Source: Streptomyces sp. NBC_01476 (GTDB lineage Bacteria; Actinomycetota; Actinomycetes; Streptomycetales; Streptomycetaceae). From it: a stretch of 64,000 nucleotides of DNA. The position numbers and the translations under genes are program-made. The stretch is taken from positions 781,501 to 845,500 of the forward strand of contig NZ_CP109446.1 of assembly GCF_036227265.1 (NCBI RefSeq). The letters are read 5' to 3'. This document shows positions 58,731 to 64,000 of the stretch, piece by piece. The notes under the pieces are model-generated. The model did not search any database. It was given only the letters and a program-made list of their open reading frames with translations, and had not been told where the DNA came from. Positions within the stretch are counted from its first letter, which is position 1, and each line of letters starts with the position of its first letter.

Positions 58731-59228
58731 ATGCCCTGGCTGCCCGAGGACTTCGTCCACCCGCTGCGCGTACCGCTGCCCGGCGGGGCCCACCACCTGC
58801 GCCCGATCGCCGGCTCCGACACGGATCTCGACTACCCCGCGGTGATGGGCTCGCGCGAACGGCTGTGGGCCATTTACGGCGAGGCGTGGGGATGGCCGCC
58901 GGCCACCATGACGTACGAGCAGGACCTGGCCGACCTCGAACGCCACGCCCGCGAGACGGAAGCGCACGAGTCCTTCAACTACGCGCTCTTCGACGCGGCC
59001 GGTACGGCGCTGGCCGGCTGCGTGTACATCGATCCGCCGGAGAAGGCCGGCGCCGACGCCGAGATCTCCTGGTGGCTGGTGGACGAACTGGCCGGCACCG
59101 GCCTGCAGGCGGCCCTGGACGCCTTCGTGCCGCGCTGGATCGCCGAGCAGTGGCCGTTCCGGCGGCCCCGGTACGTGGGACGCGACCTGTCCTGGCAGGA
59201 GTGGCTGGCGCTGCCGGACGCGGACTGA
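58731..59228 (+). CDS. GNAT-like N-acetyltransferase
   Basis: This 165-residue protein is a compact GNAT relative. FVHPLRVPLPGGAHHLRPI at the start, YALFDAAGTALAGCVYIDPP in the middle, and AEISWWLVDELAGTGLQAAL in the cofactor region fit the family, though the acetyl-CoA loop is weak. Alternatively it has lost activity. TAGCGT (58719-58724) lies six bases before the ATG, so the transcript is probably leaderless. Confidence 0.72.
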   Translation: MPWLPEDFVHPLRVPLPGGAHHLRPIAGSDTDLDYPAVMGSRERLWAIYGEAWGWPPATMTYEQDLADLERHARETEAHESFNYALFDAAGTALAGCVYIDPPEKAGADAEISWWLVDELAGTGLQAALDAFVPRWIAEQWPFRRPRYVGRDLSWQEWLALPDAD

Positions 59229-59373
59229 GGTCCGGTCCCGGAAGGGGCGGGGGCGGGAGCGGGAGCAGAGGCGGGGGCCGGGGCGCAGGCGGGGGCGGAG
59301 GCCGGGGACGGGGCACTGGCGGAAGCAGACGCCGGGGACGGGCCCGCGGAGGGCGCCGGGGCAGGCCACGCCG
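59229..59373 (+). other. G-rich purine tract with repeated GGGG runs
   Basis: Between 59230 and 59340 the plus strand carries many runs of three to five G separated by short spacers (for example GGGGCGGGGGCGGGAGCGGG). It could form G-quadruplexes in single-stranded DNA or, since it lies just after the acetyltransferase stop, in the RNA. No gene is supported here. Confidence 0.6.
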
Positions 59374-59841
59374 TCAGGCCGGCAGCAGGGAGCAGGCGGC
59401 CCAGGCGAGGGCCACCGCGGTGGCGTCCTCGGCGAGGGCGGCCGGCCAGTCCGGCAGGCCGCGGCCGGCCGTCGCCCGCCGCCAGCAGGCGCCCGCGTGG
59501 GAGCCGGCGAAGGCGGCAGCCGCGCCGGTGGCCAGGGCCGCGGGCAGCGGCAGCCCGGAACGGCTCCGCCGGGTCAGCGCCGCCGCGGCGAAGGCGCCCA
59601 GTGCGATCCGCGGCACGAGGCCGGCCGGGCTCAGCCTGCTGGGTGTGGTCGGGAGCTTGTCCGCGGCGAGTTCGCCGAGTGCTCCGGTCACCGTCGCCGC
59701 GGTGGCCTTCCGGCCGGCCAGCAGTGCGGCGGGGCGGGACGTCGTCCGCGGGCCGGTGGTCAGCGCGACCGCGGCCACCCCGAGTTGGCTGCGCAGCCCC
59801 GAGACCACTCCGATGATCGCCGCGCCCGCCAGTGCCTTCAC
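59374..59841 (-). CDS. Membrane protein, DUF4126-like
   Basis: This 155-residue protein has three or four hydrophobic helices with many Ala and Gly. ALAGAAIIGVVSGLRSQLGV and LVPRIALGAFAAAALTRRS resemble the DUF4126 family, whose function is unknown. GTG 59841 follows GGGGAA; an ATG further upstream (59898) gives a 19-residue longer form. It is downstream of nothing obvious on its strand. Confidence 0.62.
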   Translation of the reverse strand: MKALAGAAIIGVVSGLRSQLGVAAVALTTGPRTTSRPAALLAGRKATAATVTGALGELAADKLPTTPSRLSPAGLVPRIALGAFAAAALTRRSRSGLPLPAALATGAAAAFAGSHAGACWRRATAGRGLPDWPAALAEDATAVALAWAACSLLPA

Positions 59842-60024
59842 GGCTTCCCCGCTCTCCTTGTCGCCGCGACCGCCGCACCCGGCCGCCCCGGCATCCATGA
59901 TCCGGACATGACTGCTGATGCCCGCCGGCCGGCGGCGATAACGGTACGGCGGGGCCAAGCACTCGGTCGGCCCTGGCAGCGGGATCCGCGGCGCCGCCGC
60001 GGCGCGTCCCTGCCCGCACAGCGG

Positions 60025-60067
60025 ACAGGGACGCCCCCCGGACCGTGGGTCCGGGGGGCGTCCCTGT
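60025..60067 (-). terminator. Very strong terminator of the LAETG protein gene
   Basis: A perfect 20-bp stem pairs 60025-60044 (starting ACAGGGACGCCCCCCGGACC) with 60048-60067 around a 3-nt loop. It lies 22 bp beyond the stop codon of the minus-strand surface-protein gene. Confidence 0.85.
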
Positions 60068-60088
60068 TCACGCCGGAGCGTGGTGACG

Positions 60089-61039
60089 TCAGTTGCCCGC
60101 CGTGCGGTTGCGACGCCGGGTGAAGTAGACGGCGCCGCCGCCGATCACCAGGAGTGCCGCGCCGCCGCCGGCGAAGGCCACGGTCTGCGAGCCGTTGCCA
60201 CCGGTCTCGGCGAGGTTGCCGGTCGGGGTGCTGGAGACCGGCGAGACGACCGGGGTACCGGTCGGCGGGGTGACGCTGCCGCCGCCGGCCGCCGGGGTGG
60301 TCGCCGAGGGAGACGGGGAAGCGGTGTCCGACACGCTCGGCGACGGGGAGCCGCTGTCGCTGGGCGACGTGCTGGGCGAGGCGGACGTGGAGTCCGACGG
60401 CGTCGGCGTGGCCGACGTCGAGTCACTCGGGGTCGGGGTGGCCGACGTGGAGTCGCTCGGGGTCGGGGTGGCGGAGTCGGTCGGCGACGCCGGCGGGGTG
60501 GTCGGCGGCGTGTCGCACTTCTGGCCGCCGTTCCACGCGGTGATCAGCTGGGTCGGCGTGGCCGAGTCCGGGTAGTGCGGCAGCTTCCCCTCGGTGCCGT
60601 CGTACTTCGTGCCGTTGCCGTACAGGTCGACCTGACCGAAGCAGGTCGGGGCGACATCACTGATGTCGAGCGTGGCCTGCTTGTTCTTGCTGGACAGCGT
60701 CGCGGTGTCCCAGCCGAGGAAGGCCTGGGTGCCGGAGTGCGCCCAGTCCGGGCCCTCGGCGCTGTAGGACGCCAGCGAGACGGGGTACTCGCAGCCCTGC
60801 TTGGAGTTGCCGGTGAACTTCACGGTGATCGTGGTCGGCGGCTTGCCACCGTCGATGCGCCCGTTGGTGGTCCAGTGCTTGCCCCCGTCGAGGGAGAACT
60901 TCACCGAGACCTGGCCGCACTTGTCGGACGAACCGCCGTTGTGCGCCTGCGCGGCACCCACGCCGGCCACCGAAAGAGCCACCGTCATGGCAGCGGTGCC
61001 GGCAACGGCTATGGCGCGTCTGGTTATTGAACCGTGCAC
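60089..61039 (-). CDS. Sortase-anchored cell-wall surface protein (LAETG)
   Basis: This 316-residue protein has a signal peptide (ITRRAIAVAGTAAMTVALSV, ending near AQAHN), a globular domain to about residue 175 with two Cys pairs, and then a Thr/Ser/Pro-rich stalk with three exact-length 10-residue repeats (ATPTPSDSTS type). It ends in the sorting signal LAETG (60200-60214), a hydrophobic helix and RRRNR. LAXTG is the class E sortase substrate in Streptomyces. It would be covalently linked to peptidoglycan. The start is GTG 61039, nine bases after GGGAG. The globular domain starts CGQVSVKFSLDGGKHW, which I do not recognise. Confidence 0.84.
   Translation of the reverse strand: MHGSITRRAIAVAGTAAMTVALSVAGVGAAQAHNGGSSDKCGQVSVKFSLDGGKHWTTNGRIDGGKPPTTITVKFTGNSKQGCEYPVSLASYSAEGPDWAHSGTQAFLGWDTATLSSKNKQATLDISDVAPTCFGQVDLYGNGTKYDGTEGKLPHYPDSATPTQLITAWNGGQKCDTPPTTPPASPTDSATPTPSDSTSATPTPSDSTSATPTPSDSTSASPSTSPSDSGSPSPSVSDTASPSPSATTPAAGGGSVTPPTGTPVVSPVSSTPTGNLAETGGNGSQTVAFAGGGAALLVIGGGAVYFTRRRNRTAGN
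60384..60473 (-). repeat. Three tandem 30-bp repeats in the surface-protein stalk
   Basis: Copies begin at 60384, 60414 and 60444. They encode ten-residue Thr/Ser/Pro units in the stalk, and copy-number change would alter the reach of the domain from the wall. Confidence 0.85.
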
Positions 61040-61351
61040 TGAGAGTTGCTCCCTGATCCCTGGGCGGAGCAGCCGGGAGCAGGCAGAGCGGGTGAAGACG
61101 CACGCGATATGCGAGACCCGGACCCCTGGCCTGCGAGAGCCTCGCCGCCGAAATGGAAGATCTACGGCCAGATGGCCAGGGCGCTGAGTATGCCGGGTGT
61201 CCGGTACATCTGTACAGCTAACCCTGGTCCAATTGCCAAAGTTTGTACGACTGATCGCCCAAAGGAGCCGTCCGAGCGATTCAGCACCGACTTGCACCCA
61301 TCCGGCCCCATGCGCGGAATAGACCCTCGCACCAGGCCGGTTGCGTCGTAC
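61040..61351. other. Divergent region between surface-protein and LLM genes
   Basis: No gene is supported in these 312 bp. An AT-richer patch at 61200-61260 contains the palindrome GTACA-TC-TGTAC (61204-61215), and probably the promoters of both genes. Confidence 0.45.
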
Positions 61352-62221
61352 ATGACTGATCAGACATACAGCCGCTTCGGCCGGGTCGGTATCTGGTCCG
61401 GCGCGCTGAGCAGGGCGGACGCACCCGCACCGGAGGAGAACCGGGAGGCCGTCGCCGAGCTGGAAGAGCTGGGGTACGGCACGGTCTGGCTGGGCGGTTC
61501 GCCGCTGCTCGACCAGGTGTTGCCGGTCCTCGACGCCACCAGCCGGATAACGGTGGCGACCGGGATCCTGAGCATCTGGCGGCAGGACGCCGCCTCGGTG
61601 GCCGCCGGACTGGCGAAGGTGGACGCCCCCGCCGCCGACCGGTTCGTGCTCGGGCTCGGCACCAGCCACGAGGCCATGACGCCCGGATACACCCGCCCCT
61701 ACTCGAAGATGGTGTCGTATCTGGACGAGCTGGACGCGGCGCCGGTCCCGGTGCCGGCCGGCCGGCGGGTGCTGGCCGCACTCGGGCCGAAGATGCTGAA
61801 GCTGTCCGCGACACGCGCCCTGGGCGCGCACCCGTATCTGGTCACCGTCGAGCATGTCGCCCAGGCCCGGGCGGAGTTGGGCCCGGACGCGCTGCTGGCA
61901 CCGGAGCTGGGCGCGGTGCTGGACACCGATCTCGGCCGGGCCCGGGCGACCGCACGCGGTGCGCTCGCCCCGTACCTGAAGATGCCCAACTACACCAACA
62001 ACTGGCTGCGGCGGGGCTTCGAGGAGGCCGATCTGGCCGACGGCGGCAGCGACCGCCTGGTGGACGCGCTGTACGTACTCGGTGATCTGGACGCGATCCG
62101 GGCCCGGGTGGACGCCTTCCACGCGGCGGGCGCCGACCATGTGGCGGTGCAGGCGCTGAGCGCGGACGGTTCGCTGCCGCGCGCGCAGTGGCGGGAGCTG
62201 GCCGCGGCGCTTCCGCTCTGA
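61352..62221 (+). CDS. LLM class F420-dependent oxidoreductase
   Basis: This 289-residue luciferase-like protein matches the F420-dependent subgroup with the start FGRVGIWSGALSRAD. Further segments are ELEELGYGTVWLGGSPLLDQ, RFVLGLGTSHEAMTPGYTRP and LKMPNYTNNWLRRGFEEADL. The substrate is not known. ATG 61352 has no clear ribosome-binding site. It is followed by a good terminator, so it is probably transcribed alone. Confidence 0.86.
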   Translation: MTDQTYSRFGRVGIWSGALSRADAPAPEENREAVAELEELGYGTVWLGGSPLLDQVLPVLDATSRITVATGILSIWRQDAASVAAGLAKVDAPAADRFVLGLGTSHEAMTPGYTRPYSKMVSYLDELDAAPVPVPAGRRVLAALGPKMLKLSATRALGAHPYLVTVEHVAQARAELGPDALLAPELGAVLDTDLGRARATARGALAPYLKMPNYTNNWLRRGFEEADLADGGSDRLVDALYVLGDLDAIRARVDAFHAAGADHVAVQALSADGSLPRAQWRELAAALPL

Positions 62222-62233
62222 CCCGGGCGCTGT

Positions 62234-62265
62234 TTCCCCGGGCCGGGTCAACTCGGCCCGGGGAA
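62234..62265 (+). terminator. Intrinsic terminator after the LLM gene
   Basis: A 12-bp perfect stem pairs 62234-62245 (TTCCCCGGGCCG) with 62254-62265 across an 8-nt loop, followed by GCGGCTTTTG. It lies 12 bp after the stop. Confidence 0.82.
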
Positions 62266-62453
62266 GCGGCTTTTGCGCCCGGGTGGGCTGCGCGCCGGCC
62301 GAGGAGCGGCCGTGTCGTACGGGCGTTCCCATCCGCGCGGGGCTACGGTGTCCCCCACACGGCCGATGGGGTGCGCTCAGGCACCGCCGGGCCGGGAGGA
62401 CTCGGGTCCGGCCGCGGCCGGCCCGGTGCGGGATCGCGAGCGAGGTGCACGGG

Positions 62454-63110
62454 GTGTTTTCCACACAGGGGGCCCTCGCCGAGCGGCTGGCGCGGGTGCG
62501 CTGGATCGCCGGCGGCACGGGGGCGGGCAAATCGACGGTGGCCGGGCTGCTCGCGGCGCGCTACGGCGTGACCGTGCTCGACGGTGACCGGGCGGACCAC
62601 GGCTGGGCGGTCCGCGCCGACCCCGACGCACATCCCCGGCTGGCCGCGCTGGCCCGGCTGCGGCCCGGTGAGATGTGGGCCGGGCGCTCGGCCCGGGAGG
62701 TGTTCGAGGCGATGCCGGGGCTGCACGGCGAGACTGCCGGTTTCCTGGTGGCCGACCTGCTCTCGTACCCGCCGGAGCAGCCGGTCGTCGTCGACTATTT
62801 CGGCATCCTCCCCCGTGACCTCGCCCCGCTGCTGGCCCGGCCCGAGCAGGCCGTGCACCTCCTGCCCACCCCGGCCTTCCGGCGCCGCGTGCTCTCGGCC
62901 CGTTACGCGGACCCGGCCAGGGCCCGGGCCAACTGGGGCGGCCTGGATCCCGCCGAGGTGCTGGAGCGGCGGCTCGACCGCGACGCGCTGTGGGACGCGG
63001 AGGTACGGGCCCAGGCCGACCCGGCGGCGATCCGCACGGTGGACGGTACGCGGTCTCCGCAGGAGCTGGCGCGGGAGCTGGCGGCCCGGTTCGGACTCCT
63101 GGCCGGCTGA
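62454..63110 (+). CDS. P-loop ATPase/kinase-like protein
   Basis: This 218-residue protein starts with a Walker A motif, WIAGGTGAGKSTVAGLLAAR, followed by VTVLDGDRADHGW. VVVDYFGILP may be a Walker-B-like strand. The size and lid-like Arg-rich middle (AFRRRVLSARYADPARARAN) resemble small-molecule kinases such as shikimate or adenylate kinase, but no specific family is clear. The start is uncertain: GTG 62454 lies eight bases after GAGG, and GTG 62445 is also possible. Confidence 0.72.
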   Translation: MFSTQGALAERLARVRWIAGGTGAGKSTVAGLLAARYGVTVLDGDRADHGWAVRADPDAHPRLAALARLRPGEMWAGRSAREVFEAMPGLHGETAGFLVADLLSYPPEQPVVVDYFGILPRDLAPLLARPEQAVHLLPTPAFRRRVLSARYADPARARANWGGLDPAEVLERRLDRDALWDAEVRAQADPAAIRTVDGTRSPQELARELAARFGLLAG

Positions 63111-63175
63111 TCGGGAGTGCCACCGGCTGACGAGGGTAGGCGCCGGACCTGCACCTTCCACTAAGGAGCCGTCCC

Positions 63176-63718
63176 ATGGCCGAAGACCTCCTGCAGGACC
63201 CGGAAGCCCTCAAGCACCGGACCGCCTACGACCGTGACGGCAAGCCGATCGGCGTGGTGGCCGAGGTGTATCTGGACTACCGCAGCCGCCTGCCGGAATG
63301 GATCACCCTGCACAGCGACCCGGAGGGCACCGAGCACACGTTCGTCCCGCTCCAGGACGCCTTCGCCGCGGCGGACGGCGGCCTGCGCGTCGCCTACGCC
63401 CGGGACACCGTGTCCGCGGCGCCCCGGATCAACGCCGACCAGCATCTCGCCCTCGACCAGGAGCAGGAGCTCTACGCGTACTACGGGCTGACCCTGCCGG
63501 CCACCGAGGAGTCCGCCGCGCCGGGGGTCGGCGACACCCGCCCGCCGCTGCCGCTCACCGGTGCGGCGGGCGAGGTCTCCGGCGTGGCCGAGCTCTCGCC
63601 AGGACCGGCCCCGCAGCTGGTCTCCGGGGAGCCCGGCGACCTGCCGCGGCTGCGGCTGTACGCTCCCGAGGCCGGCGGAGCGACGGTGGCGCCCGACGGA
63701 CCCGGCGAGAAGGGCTGA
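63176..63718 (+). CDS. PRC-barrel-like protein
   Basis: This 180-residue protein begins with a PRC-barrel-like domain: HRTAYDRDGKPIGVVAEVYL, YRSRLPEWITLHSDPEGTEH and TFVPLQDAFAAADGGLRVAY. The rest, after about residue 110, is a Pro/Gly-rich tail without clear domains. Related actinomycete proteins are stress-associated and of unknown function. ATG 63176 is preceded by AAGGAG. Confidence 0.75.
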   Translation: MAEDLLQDPEALKHRTAYDRDGKPIGVVAEVYLDYRSRLPEWITLHSDPEGTEHTFVPLQDAFAAADGGLRVAYARDTVSAAPRINADQHLALDQEQELYAYYGLTLPATEESAAPGVGDTRPPLPLTGAAGEVSGVAELSPGPAPQLVSGEPGDLPRLRLYAPEAGGATVAPDGPGEKG

Positions 63719-63817
63719 CACCACCGCGGCCGGGCTCAGGCGGGGCCGGGGTGCCCGGACAGCACACCGGGCCGGCCGTACGGCGAGTGCCCGCGCGTGC
63801 CGCCGGTGGATCTGCCA

Positions 63818-64000
63818 TCACCAGGAGGTCCGGCCTCCGCCCGGCCGGGGAACGGGGCGGGACACCCACTCGCTCTGCCGCCGGTCGTCCTCGTGGGTCA
63901 CGAACACCGGGTCCCGGCCCTTCGCCGGCTCCCGGCGCGGCGGCGGGTCGAAGAAAACCGGCAACGGCACGTGATGTCCCGCGCGTCCACCGTCCGGACG
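63818..64000 (-). CDS. Hypothetical protein, 3' end only (cut by window edge)
   Basis: The last 60 codons of a minus-strand gene run off the right edge and end at TGA 63818-63820. The visible part reads VPLPVFFDPPPRREPAKGRD, then PVFVTHEDDRRQSEWVSRP, with strong coding-type third-position bias. I do not recognise the family. The 99-bp spacer to the PRC-barrel gene holds nothing that I can name. Confidence 0.65.
   Translation of the reverse strand, partial: RPDGGRAGHHVPLPVFFDPPPRREPAKGRDPVFVTHEDDRRQSEWVSRPVPRPGGGRTSW

Noticed and set aside
61204-61215. GTACA-TC-TGTAC palindrome as a named regulator site
   Set aside because: Arms of only 5 bp, and no regulator gene nearby; it could be chance in an AT-richer patch.
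1-64000. rRNA, tRNA, IS elements, integrases, att sites, prophage genes
   Set aside because: None was found by reading both strands; no transposase or integrase motifs and no tRNA-like cloverleaf that I could recognise.

Overview
The window is very high-GC DNA with dense, alternating-strand genes, strong G/C third-position bias and many GTG starts and leaderless starts. It carries actinomycete hallmark families: DUF5709, DUF5133, MmyB-type XRE regulators, CGNR zinc-finger proteins, an LAXTG-anchored surface protein, a stand-alone LigD polymerase domain and F420-type LLM oxidoreductases. This points to Streptomyces or a close relative, and the mix of accessory genes suggests a chromosome arm rather than the core. 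I saw no rRNA, tRNA, CRISPR array, IS element or phage gene.

Layout. 0.07-2.7 kb: DNA-end-repair pair (LigD-type polymerase and ATP-dependent DNA ligase, divergent) and a YjbQ protein. 2.9-4.4 kb: a tiny leaderless Cys-containing leader peptide followed by an SsuD alkanesulfonate monooxygenase. 4.5-24.3 kb: a carbohydrate region with a degenerate GH3-like protein, a secreted GH95-like multidomain protein, a flavoprotein, lutABC (L-lactate oxidation), a 2-hydroxyacid dehydrogenase/HAD pair, two divergent GH78-type alpha-L-rhamnosidases and a secreted NodB-like deacetylase. Fucose and rhamnose catabolism can both yield L-lactate, so the fucosidase-like gene, the rhamnosidases and lutABC could form one deoxysugar-scavenging set (inference). 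Most of lutB and lutC has a codon pattern and C-over-G strand bias unlike everything around it, with sharp edges, and lutC is frameshifted.

24.5-36.4 kb: a class A PBP whose transpeptidase active site is lost, preceded by four 11-bp repeats resembling a PHO box; small acetyltransferases; an HxlR regulator with a palindromic operator facing a fused LLM-BBE flavoenzyme; a CGNR regulator coupled to a pyridoxamine-phosphate-oxidase-like protein; a MOSC-reductase-ferredoxin fusion; another LLM enzyme; and PhzF. 36.7-46.7 kb: two inverted DUF5133 paralogues flanking DoxX, ArsR and MFS genes; a Ser/Thr kinase with an extracellular domain; a DeoR regulator facing an MFS transporter; a STAS protein; a cupin.

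46.8-64 kb: a GH15 hydrolase, a membrane protein, a phosphoesterase, then an rsbQ-rsbP-like energy-stress operon (alpha/beta hydrolase overlapping a PAS-PP2C phosphatase) close to an RsbW-like ATPase and not far from the STAS protein. Together these could make a partner-switching relay. After that come a lactonase, two MmyB-type regulators, an SDR, a PAP2 phosphatase, an LAETG surface protein, an LLM enzyme, a P-loop protein, a PRC-barrel protein and a gene cut by the right edge.

The strongest leads are the leader peptide/ssuD attenuator, the sharp-edged lutBC composition island, the pseudo-transpeptidase PBP with its repeat array, and the rsbQP module.
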